A stretch of 64,000 nucleotides of DNA, taken from positions 558,001 through 622,000 of the forward strand of contig JAESUZ010004141.1 in the NCBI GenBank assembly GCA_017311185.1. The letters are read 5' to 3'. The stretch's first letter is position 1. The number at the start of each line of letters is the position of its first letter. Both the position numbers and the translations under genes were made by a program. The notes under the pieces were generated by a model that was not told the origin of the DNA, made no database searches, and was given only the letters and a program-made list of their open reading frames with translations. This stretch comes from Proteles cristata cristata. Taxonomy: Eukaryota > Chordata > Mammalia > Carnivora > Hyaenidae. Below, in pieces: positions 44,545 through 56,433 of the stretch.

Positions 44545-44608
44545 AAATCAGCTTTATTGAAATATAATTTTGTAAAACAAACTATACCCATTTAAATTGT
44601 AAGCTGTG
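44545..44608 (-). mobile_element. short L1 3'-end fragment
   Basis: CTTTATTGAAATATAATTTT followed by AAACTATACCCATTTAAA follows the reverse of an old L1 3' end. Confidence 0.5.
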
Positions 44609-46049
44609 TTTTTTAAAAGGAAGATTTTCTCCGATTTTTAAAGAGTAATTCACATTGAGGAATGATAATGTAATACAAAACATTTTTTTTAACATTTCTA
44701 TTAATACGTAGAATTTTTACATTGGAAAACTATTTTTAAGCTAAATGTTACAATGTGCTAGCCTGTGACTTTGATCTCCACAGTCTGATGTGCGCACCCA
44801 GTGGTGTTCTGTACTCAGCCTGTACTGGCTTGTAAGATCTGACTGTTACATTTTCAGAAGTTTTACAAGGCAGTGACTGTTGTGTTAATAACTCAAAATT
44901 GGCAGTGGTGGGAGTATGTACACCACAGAAAGCTGTTTCCTTTTTTCCCCACAAGAGCTAATACTGGGCCATCACTGTATGTACTCACATGGCTTAGCAC
45001 AAGCGTCCCTTGGACATAATAAGAAAATATTAGAACATCTATGTGTATTTTTTTAATATTTATCTTCTTGTGTGCACTTTACAATGTATATAATGTGTTT
45101 ATACAGTTACACAGCACAAGAGTGTAATTTGTATTTTTTTATGTTCACATAAACACATGCAGGTACATGTGTATATTTATATGTACATACGTATTTGGTG
45201 AGACAGCTTGTTATTGATAGAATTTGCAGTTTAAAAGGTGTGGAAACCATTAGTGTTACCATTAGAATGAGAGACCATGATGTGTCATTCAAAACAATCC
45301 CCCAAATTTTGAAACTGCACATGGCTCCTTAGGTCTTATTTATATCACAGTATTCCTCCCTTTAAGCTTTTTTTTTTTTTTTTTTAATTCTTAAAGAGGA
45401 TACTTATAAGAAACTGATCACATCCTTAGAAGTCTGATGAACCATATGCTAAACTGAGGTTAAAACTACTGTGTGTCACATAATTCCATCTTCATTTGAG
45501 CTAAATAATTAAATTGACTTACTGTTTGGCTTATTTAGCTGCAAATTGTAGATAGCTCTTTTCTGCCCTGATTGGGAACAGTCCTGAACCTACATGTTAG
45601 ATCAAAATTAGTTTTCAGCCTCGGAGTAGATGGCAGTTAAATTTTCACTGTTAGCATGTGCCAGTGCATTAAAAGAGAGTGTTACAGAGAATCTAAAATT
45701 CACTCATTTTGAACTTATAAATTCATTTCCTTTTGGCTCATTATAGTTTGAAATATCAAGTTTGTAACACTGACATACTTCCTTTTCCAACCTAGAGAAA
45801 CCAAATAAAACTGTATGGCAATGGAGTTATGAAGAAACTTTTGAACATTGTTTTTAAAATAACAGTAGTTTATAACAATATGACAGTATAGTAGGAGGAA
45901 TATCCCATTGTGCCAGATTATCTAGGCTACAGGCCAGATAAACTGAGCTCTATTTTATTATTCCTCAGAGTCTACCAGATAGCACAGAGCTAGAAAAGTT
46001 TGTGAGAAGGTGATAAAAAGTTGTTTTTCAAAACTCCTGTTATCTATAT

Positions 46050-46225
46050 TAATATTTCTTAAACTTGAACGTGCATAACAATCACATTTTTTATTTAAAA
46101 AATTTGTTAAAATGGAAATTTTGTGTCAGTAGGCCTGGGGTGGGGCCTGAGATACTGCCTTTCTCATAGATGTCCAGGCATGTGACTTCTGCTGGTCCAG
46201 GGGCCATCCTTGGAAACGAAAGAAT
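46050..46225 (+). mobile_element. MER5A-type hAT-Charlie element
   Basis: TTAAACTTGAACGTGCATAA, GTCAGTAGGCCTGGGGTGGG, GCCTGAGATACTGCCTTTCT and CTGGTCCAGGGGCCATC follow MER5A in order. Non-coding. It lies 185 bp upstream of exon 3. Confidence 0.7.
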
Positions 46226-46409
46226 CTAGGTTTTTCACAGAAGGGTTAGCATAAGGATATTGTCAGTCTTGTAAACTTTGCCATCTTCTGAATTATTCAT
46301 AACTTGAGTAATTTTATTAGTAGTTTATTTAGTAACTCTATAGAATGTTGAATTGTAATAGAATTAAAATCCTTTCCTGTCAGACTAATATGGAATTATT
46401 TATCAATAG

Positions 46410-46473
46410 GTAATGGAGACCAAAAATATGTTGTACCTTGTGACAGAATATGCCAAAAATGGAGAGATTTTTG
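46410..46473 (+). CDS. SIK2: SIK2 coding exon 3 (codons 85-105 plus first base of 106)
   Basis: Third coding exon, 64 bp, phase 0 start and phase 1 end. It encodes [21 protein letters not shown], the beta-4/beta-5 strands and hinge. T96 is the gatekeeper and E97-Y98-A99 the hinge. The closing G plus the next exon would make D106, as expected for SIK2. Residue 90 is Asn where I recall Ser in human. The acceptor CAATAG is followed at once by GTAATGG, and the donor is GTAAGC. The remaining kinase domain (catalytic loop, DFG, the LKB1 target T175), the UBA domain and the PKA-site-rich C-terminal half are outside the window. Confidence 0.96.
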
Positions 46474-46829
46474 GTAAGCACTTTACTGTTCTTTACCTTT
46501 GGTACTAATTTGAATATGTCACTAATCTTCATGAATGGAGTATTTCCTGTTAATTTTCCTGCTGGTTTAAGAGTTGGTAGCTAGAAATTTTTAAGGATTA
46601 AAATATAGTAAATATTCAGTATAACAAAGATAATGGGATGTAACATATTCTCTTGTATTCTGGATGTTTATGGCATTGAAGCTGTTGCTTAATTCCGTCC
46701 CCTGCCTAAGAGAGAAGGAGAATCTCAGACAGGAAGAAACTTGCAGTCATATTGGAAGGGGAATTTTCTTTCCTTTTTTCTTTTCTTTTACCTTCATTTT
46801 TTACCTTTTCTTCCAGGGACAGAATCAGT

Positions 46830-46905
46830 CAGCTAATACTTAGTTCCTACTATGTCCCAGCATTGTTTTAAACATAGAGGATATAGTGGTGACCTGAATA
46901 ACTTG
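46830..46905 (-). repeat. L2 3' end, reverse orientation
   Basis: GTTCCTACTATGTCCCAGCA and ATAGAGGATATAGTGGTGA match the reversed L2 terminus. Confidence 0.6.
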
Positions 46906-46929
46906 GTGCCCGCTTGGGTGGATCGTATG

Positions 46930-47060
46930 GTTTAGAAGCTGTATGAGCTGTACAGCAGTAGCTGTAAGACCCCAGGCAAGTCACTGCACCTCTCTGGGGC
47001 TTGGTTGCTTTATCTCTAATAAGGAGACTGTTTGATTTAATTGGGTTTTATGATCCATTC
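46930..47060 (-). repeat. MIR, reverse orientation
   Basis: CCAGGCAAGTCACTGCACCT and CTCTGGGGCTTGGTTGCTTT, followed by a diverged 'ctgtaaaatggg' equivalent. Confidence 0.7.
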
Positions 47061-47267
47061 TGACCCTTAAAAAATTACAAGTATTTTGTTCTAGTTTTCA
47101 TCTGTTTTATTTTTACTCTGTAAAGGCAGCACACTGTAGGTAGCCTAAACATTTCTGGTTTTTAACCTGCATATTTAAGTCCAAAATGGTTTTTAAACAA
47201 CCTTAGTGAGGAATTATTCACCTATAATAAATTGCATACATTTAATATGTACAATTTAATAAGTTTT

Positions 47268-47308
47268 CACACACACACACACACACACACGTCACACACA
47301 CACACACA
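47268..47308. repeat. interrupted CA microsatellite
   Basis: (CA)n interrupted once by CGTC near 47,290-47,293. Confidence 0.95.
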
Positions 47309-48475
47309 AAAGAAACCATCACCACAGCTAAGATATCCATAATTCCCAAAGTTCCTTTGTGCCCCTCTATGATTTCTCTTGCCCCACCTCACCATCAAGC
47401 AACTGCTGATCTGTTTTCTGTCACTGGACATTAGTTTGTGTCTTCTCGAGTTTTATATAAATGTGGTCATACAGTATACACTTTTTTGTCTGGCATCTTT
47501 CACTCGGTGTAAAATTTTAAGATTCATCCATTTTATTGTGTATATCAACATATCATTTCTTTTTTATTGCTAAGTAGTTTATAAATCAGTTTCTATTGTA
47601 TAAATATATCCCAGTGTAACCATTCCTGGGTTAATAGACACTTGGGTTGGTTTTTGTTTTTGGCCATTAAACATGAATTGCTCTGAACATTCACATACAT
47701 TCACGACTTCACATACAGTATGAGTCTTAAATATACTTTTGTTTTGTACCTTCTGGCCTTATGTTCTTGTCATACATTTTATTTATACCTTATTTTGTAA
47801 AACACAAAATACAGTGTTCTTTCATTTAAAAAGTCAGTTATGTTTTAAAGAGATTTCAGTATTTCCTAGTGGACTGATTATTCCTACATCCCTGTATAGA
47901 GATGTGTGCTTTCATTTTCAGTTCTTTGTAGAGATACAGACCTTCATCTAGTGTCATTTGTCTTCTGTCGGAAGGATTTTCTTTGGCATTTCTTGTAATG
48001 TAGGTCTGTTGCTGATTATATCTTTCAGTTTTTGTATGTCTAAAACTCTTTGTCCATTTTTGTAAGATATTTGTGCTGGGTATATATTTCTAACTTGGGT
48101 TTTTCTCTTTCAGTACTTGAAAGATGTCACTCCACTATATTCCTGTGTGCTTCATTTCTGACAAGAAGCCTGCTGTCTCTTTTCCTTTATTCTGTGTGTG
48201 ATGTGTCTCTGTTCTCTGGCTCTTTTACAGCCTGCTCATTACAGGTTTCAACAATTTGGTTGTGTGGTTTTCTTCATGCTTCTGTTTAGTGAGATTCCTG
48301 GATCTGTGAATGTACAGCTTCCACCAAATTCTCCAAATTCAGAAAAGTTAGAGCCATTATATTCTTGACCAGTTTTTTGACTCACCCCTGTCTCGTCCTC
48401 TTAGAGATTCCAGTTACACATCTGTTAGACTGTTTGAAATTGTTCTACAGCTCACTGATGATGTTTTTCTGTTTT

Positions 48476-48687
48476 TTTTTTTTTAAATATTTTTTATTTA
48501 TTTCTAGGAGAGAGAGAGACAGCGTGAGCAGGGGAGGGTCAGAGAGGGAGTCACAGACTGAAACAGGCTCCAGGCTCTGAGCTGGCAGTCAGCACAGAGC
48601 CCGACGCGGGGCTCGAACCCACGAACCGCGAGATCATGACCTAAGTGAAAGTCGGACGCTTAACCGACTAAGCCACCCAGGCGCCCC
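48476..48687 (-). mobile_element. SINEC_F-type SINE, younger subfamily, 16-bp target duplication
   Basis: Reverse copy flanked by GATGTTTTTCTGTTTT at 48,460-48,475 and 48,688-48,703. Its sequence is close to the inferred subfamily consensus. Confidence 0.97.
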
Positions 48688-50059
48688 GATGTTTTTCTGT
48701 TTTTAAGAAAATTCTCTTGTCTGCCTGTATTTCATCTTGGATAGTTGCTCTATTCTAGGTCTTCACATCATCGAATCTTCCACAATGTCTGATTTGTTAT
48801 GAATCTTATCCAGTGTATTTTTCATCCCAGACATTGCAGTTTTCTGCTCTGTAAACTTAAGGCCTTGTTTTTTTTTTTTTTTTTCCTTTTTAGGTCTACC
48901 GTGTCTTTAGTTGTCTTTTTTAACATCTGGAATATAGTTTTAATAACTTATAATGTCCATGTCTCCTAATTCTCATATCTCTGTCAGCGCTGAATCAGTT
49001 TGGAAAGGTTAATGTTTCTCCCCCGTTTTGATCAGATTTTCCTGCTTCTTTACATGCCTGGTAGTCTTTGATTGTGTCCGACATTGTCTGTTTTACCTTA
49101 TTGGTTGCCACATATCTTTGTATTCCTATCCCTCTTCTTTATCTTTGACCTGGGACACAGTTAAGTTCTTGGGAAAAATTTATGTCATTTGAATCTTCCT
49201 TTTATGATTGGAGCAGTGCTCAGTGTAGGTATGATTATTCCCCACTTTGGAGTTCTCTATCCAGTACCCCATGAATTTGGGGTTTTTTTTTTTTTTTTTT
49301 TTAACCTGGTCAGTAGAAACAAGCAGCGTTCCTGGTACCAGGCACTGTTCTCTCTAATCTTCATAGATGGTTCTTTTTCTGGCCTCTGGTAGTTTTCTCA
49401 CATGCATGGGCCAAGCAGTACTCTCCTCCCCCGGATGCTCCCAGATCAAAACTGTGAGGTGCTCAGTGTGTATACCTCTCTCTTCTTTGGTGCTCTGTGT
49501 TTTGTTACCTCCATTCACCTCATTCTTCTGATACTCTCAGGTCTGTCTCCTTGCTCAGGGACTCTGCTGGGCACTGCCTCAGTTTCCCTCCCTACCCTGC
49601 GGCCTGATCCCTCTTTTAAGTCATTAGCTGAGGGTATTCATAGGTCTCACTTCATTTATTTCCTGCTTCTCAGGGATCACTCTTCTTTGCCTGATGTTCA
49701 GTGTGTTATAAACCAGTGTCTCATATATCTTTGTCTTTTATTTGTTGTGGCGGTCGTCTTGGTAAATCCAGTCCCTGTTCTTCCATCTTGGTCGAAAGCA
49801 GAAATCTCCAATCCTGTCAACATTTTCCTTAAGTTTAGCTATTTTAAAAGAAAGAATGATGTATGTTTCTGTAGTTTTGAGCAATGTATTTAAAGTTGAA
49901 TTCTAAATAAATAGTTCTGATTAAATCATTTTCTGATTGTATTTCAGCAAAGATAGCTTGCCTGTTTTAATTATTTCTTTCCTTTATTATGCTACTACTT
50001 ATTGAGCTTCTTTAAATTCCTAAGGTATTTGTTTAGAAGCTCTTAACTGATGCTGCAAT

Positions 50060-50150
50060 AGAAGGGTATGGGCTTTGAAGCCACGCAAATCCGGCTTACG
50101 GTATTGGCTACACCATATTAGTTGTTGCATTGCTTGGGCAAGTTTCTTTC
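50060..50150 (-). repeat. MIR fragment, reverse orientation
   Basis: GGGTATGGGCTTTGAAGCCA and a CTTGGGCAAGTTTCTTTCC stretch. Confidence 0.55.
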
Positions 50151-50782
50151 CTTTTCTTTCTTTTCCTTTCTCCTTTTTTTCTGTCTTCTGTTCTTTTCCT
50201 TTTTATTTCTTTCTTATTCTGTCTTATATTGGCTCATCTATTCAGTTTAGTCAGTCACCGCAATGAAGAAAACAGACAGAAATCCCTGGTACGAACTCTA
50301 CATTGTAATTTGGGGAGAGATGAAATACAGAGAAATTAAGTAGAATGTGTAGTATATTAGATGATGATAGTGCTATGGAAACCGTAAAACAAGGAAAGGG
50401 GATTGGGGAGTAGGGAAGTTGACTGCAGTGTTAAATAGAGTGACCGGGGAAGGCCATGCTGACATTTGAGCAGAGACTGGAAAGTACAGTCATAGATACA
50501 GGGGAAAGAGTGTTATCCAGGGAGAGGAAAGACCAAATGCAAGGGTCCTGAGGTAGCAGTGCGCACAAGGTGTAGTGGGGAGGCCAGTATGGCTGGAGAT
50601 AGGCAAGCAAGAGAGAAGAGTAAGAGTGAGCCAGGAGGAAGAATAGTAGGAGATGAGATCAGAAAGGCAGATGGGAAGCAGGAGTAGGGCACCATAGGGG
50701 CTTTGTAGGCCATTATAAGGACTTTGGCAGAATTAGGGAACCATTAGAAGGGATTGAGCAAAGTGATTGGATCTAATTTTAC

Positions 50783-50969
50783 TCTTTTTTTAAGTTTATG
50801 TATTTTGAGAGAGAGAGAAAACGCGAGAGGAGGAGGTGCAGAGAAAAAGAGAACGAGAATCCCATGGAGGCTCTGCACTGGCAGTGTGAGGCTTGAACCC
50901 ACAAATCGTGAGATCGTGACCTGAGCTGAAGTCAGACACTTAACCAACTGAGCCACACAGGCTCTCCTA
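50783..50969 (-). mobile_element. SINEC_F-type SINE, diverged
   Basis: Reverse copy: GAGAGAGAGAGAAAACGCGA, TGAGATCGTGACCTGAGCTG, GAGCCACACAGGCTCTCC. Confidence 0.88.
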
Positions 50970-51455
50970 ATTTGACATTTTAAAAGCACCAGTCTGGCTG
51001 CTGTGTTGAGAATGGATTGTAGAGAGCGAGAGTAGAAACACAGAGCAGGCTGTTGCAGTAGTCCACATGAGAAATAATGGTAGCTCAGCAGGGGAGTGGC
51101 ACTACATGTAGTGCTCTGGATCGGATCCACAGTGTTTTGTAAGAAGAATCAGTAGGATTTCTTGATAGCTGGAGACCACCTAAATAGTGACTATGATTGG
51201 AGAAAAGACCAATGTCTTTTCCCTAAGGCACTCAACCATTAAAAGATTGGGGAAATAGCAGGAGCCAGCAAAGGAGACAAGAGAATGTGGTGCCCTGGTA
51301 ACCAAGTGAAGAAAATGTTCTCAGGAAGGTGGTGTGAATGAATATCTATGTCAGATCAAGAAAGATGAGGAATGATTGTTGACCATTGTATCTGGCAGTT
51401 GGTAAGAGCAGTTTTGGTGGAGTGAGTGGGTTAAAAGCTACATTGAAGGGTTTTT

Positions 51456-51680
51456 TGGTTTTTTTGTTTTTAAATATTTTTTTGTTTATTTCTAGGAGAG
51501 AGAGAGACAGCGTGAGCAGGGGAGGGTCAGAGAGAGAGGGAGACACAGACTCTGAAACAGGCTCCAGGCTCCGAGCTGGCAGTCAGCACAGAACCCGACG
51601 CGGGGCTCGAACCCACGAGCTGCGAGATCATGACCTAAGCGAAAGTTGGACGCTTAACCGACTAAGCCACCCAGGCACCT
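51456..51680 (-). mobile_element. SINEC_F-type SINE, younger subfamily
   Basis: Reverse copy with CTAGGAGAGAGAGAGACAGC and GAGATCATGACCTAAGCGAA. Flanks CTACATTGAAGGG and CTATGTTGAAGGA look like a target duplication with a few changes. Confidence 0.93.
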
Positions 51681-51830
51681 TACTATGTTGAAGGATTTTA
51701 ACAGCAAATAAGAAAAATGGAGAAAGCAGAATAGACTGCTCTTACAAAGAAACTACAGAAAGGGAGACTAGAAATGAAGAAGTAGTTGAGCAGAGCCGTG
51801 GGGTCAAGAGGTTAAGTCTTTACCCAAAGG

Positions 51831-52210
51831 AATATTTTTAAAGCATTAAGCTATAGTTTTATGAGTAAACTAGAAATGGCTATTACATGTCAGGTGTCAT
51901 TTCTGTGAAAATGGAATATTCTAAATTGTTCTTTCTTGCCAAGATTTTTGATGGTAAAGGTTTGGATCACATTGTTTTATAGAAACTGAAATCTAATTTT
52001 GGGAGTTTTAAATGTGCATAGTTTTTTAATACAAAATATCTAGGGTAAACATGCAAGATAAAACAGAGTAAACTGTAGCTTCAGGTAGGTGCAAGCACAG
52101 AAGAGACTGGTAGCCAGCCAGTTTCGGAGATAAAGCCCATGAGGAAGTAAAACACAAGTGAAAAATGCAGTCCATGGAACATTAATCAAGTAGTGAAAAA
52201 TATGTATGAG
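51831..52210. other. unassigned intron 3 sequence
   Basis: No feature recognised. Confidence 0.4.
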
Positions 52211-52420
52211 GTATTTTTTTTTAATGCTTATTTATTTAGAAAGAGAGAGAGCATGTACATGCGAGCAGGGGGAGAGGCAGAGAGAGAGGGAGAGAGAGAA
52301 TCCCAAGCAGGCTCCATACTGTTAGTGCAGAGTCCGGTGTGGGGCTAGATCTCATGAACCATAAGACCATAACCTGAGCCAAAATCCAGAGTCAGACTGA
52401 CTGAGCCATCCAGGTGCCCC
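52211..52420 (-). mobile_element. SINEC_F-type SINE
   Basis: Reverse copy. AAATATGTAT occurs at both flanks (about 52,198 and 52,421). Confidence 0.9.
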
Positions 52421-52729
52421 AAATATGTATAAGATTTCAAGTGAGTTCTGAGCCAGAAATGTCTTAATTGGAGGTTTAGATGAAAAAGAGTCACGTAAGT
52501 AGTATTAAACTATAAAGAACTATACATTAAAATTTATCTTCAGTGTTTGTAATGTTGGACTTACTCTTTATACATTATAAGTATTCCTTTATTGCCTACT
52601 TTATGTTGGAGGGTGTTGTGTTCCTTTTTTTTTTTTTTTTTTTTTTAACCTTTGTTTCATATTTAGTTGGTCAGCAAATCATACTCTGTGTTTTTGAAAA
52701 AGTGACTTGAAATTAAATCCTTCTGTTTC
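52421..52729. other. unassigned intron 3 sequence with long T run
   Basis: T20 run near 52,626-52,646; nothing else recognised. Confidence 0.4.
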
Positions 52730-52960
52730 CACAGTCATCACCCTAATCTAGACTTTCATCACCTCATGTCTCAATTATGAAGACCTCATGTTTTACTACT
52801 CCCTATTTCTTTTCCAGTCAAGTGCATTTCTGATATAATTCCTGTTTAATCTTCCCTAGATATTGTTTTTATTGTATTACTACTGTGTTCAGTTACCTTC
52901 ACTTCCCATTGCTTTTTGGATAAAATCCAAACTCTTCCATCTGCAGATAGGGTATCTCCA
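52730..52960 (+). repeat. L2-like remnant
   Basis: Ends with TTCCCATTGCTTTTTGGATA then AAATCCAAACTCTTCCATCT, matching an L2 block ('cccattgcctttaggataaagtccaaactcctt'). Confidence 0.55.
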
Positions 52961-53399
52961 GTAGGTAAATGGATGTGCCCAACTATTCCTTCTATAAATC
53001 TGTGGCTCACCCTTAGTAACCGACAGCCAAACTGCACATGACGCTGTCCACTTCAGTGGATAAACAAATTTTCTTCTTTCTTTGTTTTTATTTCCCATCT
53101 CTCTTGGTCTGTAATTTTCCAAGTTTTATTTTTTAAAAAGTTAAAAATGTACCAATGTAAGAAGTCAAATAATTGTGCAGTTTGTTAGAAATAAGCTAAG
53201 TTTCCCATCCTCCTCCCCACCCCCATTTCCCTTCCTCAGAGAAAACCACTTTCACTTCTCTTAGCTGATTAGATTTGCCACCTTTTTCCTAAGTAAAATA
53301 TGTTCATTGCTGCTGCTGGCTTTTTCTATTTTAGTCATAATCTTTTGAATACTTTTTGAATTCTTTCCTTAGTCCTATATGTAGGAGGTATATCTTTGA
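52961..53399. other. unassigned intron 3 sequence
   Basis: No feature recognised. Confidence 0.4.
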
Positions 53400-53630
53400 G
53401 AGGTGTGTGCAAGGACCAGTTGTGAGGGACCTTGAGTATTTGGATAAAGGGTTCAGATTATTTCTTACAGTGGGCATCTGAGAGTCAAAAGGTGGTGATG
53501 TGTGTAAGGACTTTTTTAAGGAAGATAAATCCCGCAGGGATGCATAGTCTGAATTAGAGGAGGAAGAAAGAGGCCATAAATTTAATAGACTCTTAATTGT
53601 CTAGAGGTAAGAGGCTGAATAAATGCCTAG
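53400..53630 (-). repeat. possible L2 remnant, reverse orientation
   Basis: GAGGGACCTTGAGTATTTGG and TAAAGGGTTCAGATTATTTC weakly resemble a reversed L2 block. Confidence 0.4.
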
Positions 53631-53649
53631 ATTAAAATGTTTGGGGGAG

Positions 53650-53843
53650 GGGGGTGCCTGGGTGCTCATTCAATTAAGCATCTGACTCTTGGTTTTGGCT
53701 TAGGTCATGATCTCACGGTTTTGTGGGTTCATGCCCCATGTTGGGCTCTGCACTAGCAGCACAGAGCCTGTTTGGGATTCTCTCTGCCCCTCTTGCTTGC
53801 ACTGTCTCTGTCTTTCTCAAAATAAATAAACTTTAAAAAAAGA
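53650..53843 (+). mobile_element. SINEC_F-type SINE, older subfamily
   Basis: Forward copy GGGTGCCTGGGTGCTCATTC with ACTCTTGGTTTTGGCTTAGG and an AAAATAAATAAACTTTAAAA tail; the TC tract is short. Confidence 0.9.
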
Positions 53844-53911
53844 AAACAGAATGTTATTTGTTGGAATCATGAGAAAAGATCTTAAGCAAAGGCATTTCCA
53901 ATTCTGAAATA

Positions 53912-54115
53912 ACAAGTAATATTTATTGAGCATTCCGTTTTTGTTGGGTACTATTTAGAATACTTTATATGATTTATTTGTTTAAATATCACAAAATCCT
54001 TGTAAGTTAGGCACTCAAAGACTCCATACTGTGTCCAGAGTCACACAGCCAGTAAGTGGGAGGGCCTGAATTTGACCCTTGCAGTCCCAGAGCCTTAATA
54101 CTTTACCACCTCTCG
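53912..54115 (+). repeat. MIR, nearly full length
   Basis: AATATTTATTGAGCATTCCG, TCACAAAATCCTTGTAAGTT, GAGTCACACAGCCAGTAAGT and GAATTTGACCCTTGCAGTCC in MIR order. Confidence 0.85.
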
Positions 54116-54329
54116 AGTTCTTATTGACTGTCAAGAAGAAAACCTTGAGAGTCAGGATTTAAAGCAAATGTTATTGAAGAATATTTGTGATGTGCTTGAC
54201 AGCAACAGAGAAGTCTGTTTCCCAACTAAAAAATTACAAATTAGATTTTAAAGGTGCTGTTGGAGGTAACATCAGGCATTTAGTTTGATATGACCTGTTG
54301 GCTGTTGAAGAAGATATGAAATATGAAAG

Positions 54330-55250
54330 CAAACACCATTCAAAAGAGAACTTAAATTCAACAGTAAGAAAACAACCACCCAGTTGAATGATGGGCAAAA
54401 GACTGGAATCAGACACTTTACAAAAGAAGATATATAAATGATCAAATAGGAAGCAAATGAAAAGTCATTCAACATTATTAGTCCTCAGAGAAATATAAAT
54501 TGGAAACTATAATGAGGTAATATTACGTATCAACTAGAATGGTTAAAATTTAAAAGTCTGATAATACTAAATGCTAATAAGGATTTGAAGCGCCTAGTAT
54601 TCTCATACACTGCTGGTGGGAGTGTAACATGGTACAACCATGTTCTTGAGAGAACCATTTTTCAGTTTCTTACCAAGTTAAATGTACATCTACCTCTTAC
54701 CCAGCAATTCCACTCCTAAGTATTTACCTAAGGGAAGTGAAAACAAATGTCCGTAAAATAACTTGTACAAGAATGGTTATGGCAACTTCTCTCAAGTGGG
54801 AACAACCCAAACGTCCAGCAGCAGGAGAACGTATCCTGAACAAATTGTGGTACAGCAATCGAATGGAAGACAGCACAGCAACAGAAAGGAACTAACTACT
54901 TCCACACGCAACACTATGAACATATCTTACTCACATGGTGCTGAAGGGAAGAAGCTAGACACAAGAGTACATCCGTGCAGTTGGTTATCTTTATATCAAG
55001 CTCTAGAAGAGGCAACGCAAATACATGGTAATAGAAGTTGGAAAGTGGTTGTCGCTACTGTTTCTGGGGAGGGAGGAGAAGTGACCAGTGGCAAGAGGGA
55101 ACGGTCTTGGGTGTTGGAAATTTATTGTTTTGAGTGATGGTAACACAGCTTCACTCATCACGTCTTTGCAGATAAATCTCCACCCTATACTCTTACTACT
55201 TCTGGGGTTGAGAGTTATCTGCATAGACATGATTGAGTGAAGCTGTAATT
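54330..55250 (+). mobile_element. old L1 3' end, plus orientation
   Basis: Runs with the gene: GATGGGCAAAAGACTGGAAT, ACTGCTGGTGGGAGTGTAAC, ACCCAGCAATTCCACTCCTA, TGTACAAGAATGGTTATGGC-type blocks, the usual ORF2 end and 3' UTR of mammalian L1. Non-coding now. Confidence 0.75.
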
Positions 55251-55561
55251 AATAATGAGATCTTAGAAGAAGGCTAAGAAAAAGATGTGAGTTTTAATTG
55301 GACCTTCTTTAGAAGGCAGTTGGGAGAAGTAGGATTGGTGAAGCAGAAGAGCATCTTGGGAAGTAAGGACAGTTTCTGTCCCGATTAGACAAAGGAGAGA
55401 GAGCCTAGAGTGAAGGGGATGTGTATTTGATTATTATCAGATCACTAGTGACTTTGAAGAGAGTAATTTTCAATAAATGGGGAAATAAAGCCAGATTTCA
55501 AGAATTTACAGACACATGGATAGTAAGGAGAGGAAGAAAAGTATAAAAAATTATCTTGTCT

Positions 55562-56040
55562 GCATAGGAGCACATGTACCCCAATGTTCATAGCAGCACT
55601 CTCCACAATAGCTAAAACATGGAAAGAGCCTAAGTGTCCATCAACAGATGAATGGATCAAGAAGATGTGGTTTATCTATACCATGGAATACTACATGGCA
55701 ATGAGAAACAATGAAATCTGGCCATGTGTAGCAACGTGGATGGACCTTGAGGGTGTTATGCTGAGCGAAATAAGTCAGGCAGAGAAGGACAAATATCATA
55801 TGTGTGCACGTATAGGAGGATTAGGAGGAACTTAACAGAGGACCAAGGGGGAGAAGAAGGGCGGAAATGGTGGGGGAAAGGGAGAGAGGCAAACCATGAG
55901 AGACTCTTGAATGCTGACAAAAACTGAGGACTGATGGATGGATGGGGGGGTAGGGGGGGATGGGCATGGAGGAGGACACTTGTGGGGATGAGCACTGAGT
56001 GTTATGTGGAAACTAATTTGACAATAAACTATTTGTAAAA
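55562..56040 (+). mobile_element. 5'-truncated L1 3' end with 17-bp target duplication
   Basis: Starts abruptly inside the L1 3' part (CATAGGAGCACATGTACCCC, then AACATGGAAAGAGCCTAAGT) and ends AATTTGACAATAAAC, then ATTTGTAAAAAAAA. AAAAAATTATCTTGTCT at 55,545-55,561 recurs at 56,040-56,056. Truncated start, AATAAA, A tail and target duplication are all present, so the whole retroposition event can be read. A short G-rich patch lies near 55,945-55,960. Confidence 0.9.
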
Positions 56041-56254
56041 AAAAATTATCTTGTCTTCAAAGTAGGAGAGAGGAGAGAAGGAAGGATTTGAGGGATAATT
56101 AGAGTCTATAGAATACAGTACTAAATCATGGTTTTGTTTGTGGTGGTGGTCTTGGTGTTTGAAGAAAGTAGAAAAGAATATAGGCAGGAAAGAAGAAATG
56201 GTTGGTGAAACAAGGTCCCAGGGTAGACAAGAGGTAATGGGGTCAGAAGCACAG

Positions 56255-56319
56255 AGGGATGAGCACTGGGTGTTATATGGAAACGAACTTGACAATAAAC
56301 TGTTTAAGAAAACAAAAAC
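56255..56319 (+). mobile_element. about 65-bp L1 3' terminus
   Basis: GGGATGAGCACTGGGTGTTA to AAACTGTTTAAGAAAACAAA matches the last 60 bases of the L1 copy at 55,985-56,034 with few differences. An extremely short insertion. Confidence 0.75.
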
Positions 56320-56324
56320 TACAT

Positions 56325-56425
56325 ATTTGCAAGCATTCACTCATTTAACAAAAATTTGTTCATTGGCTACTGTGTGCCAGGTATTATGTTATGAACTGGG
56401 TGAATAAATATGAGCAGCATCATGT
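56325..56425 (-). repeat. L2 3' end, reverse orientation
   Basis: CATTCACTCATTTAACAAAA and CTACTGTGTGCCAGGTATTA match the reversed L2 terminus. Confidence 0.75.
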
Positions 56426-56433
56426 TGATTTCT

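Larger units (their letters stand above)
47196..49840 (-). mobile_element. old L1M-type element, minus orientation
   Basis: From the 3' side: a CACCTATAATAAATTGCATA region, TGGTCATACAGTATACACTT, ATTCATCCATTTTATTGTG, then ORF2-type blocks (TGTAGGTCTGTTGCTGATTA, GAAGATGTCACTCC-like region, GCCTGGTAGTCTTTGATTGT) to about 49,840. All frames broken. One SINE (48,476) and a CA microsatellite interrupt it. Confidence 0.65.
50220..51830 (-). mobile_element. long L2 remnant, minus orientation
   Basis: An unusually long collinear L2 relic. It starts with 3'-end-like sequence, then GAAGGCCATGCTGACATTTG, GAGGCCAGTATGGCTGGAG, GGAGATGAGATCAGAAAGGC, GGCTGCTGTGTTGAGAATGG, and the reverse-transcriptase region near 51,340-51,410 (ATCAAGAAAGATGAGGAATG, reverse of the block encoding the L2 RT motif). 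Frames are lost. Two SINEs (50,783 and 51,456) split it. Confidence 0.65.

Noticed and set aside
49402..49893. 163-codon open frame on the plus strand
   Set aside because: It lies antisense across an old L1, so it is a shadow of repeat sequence.
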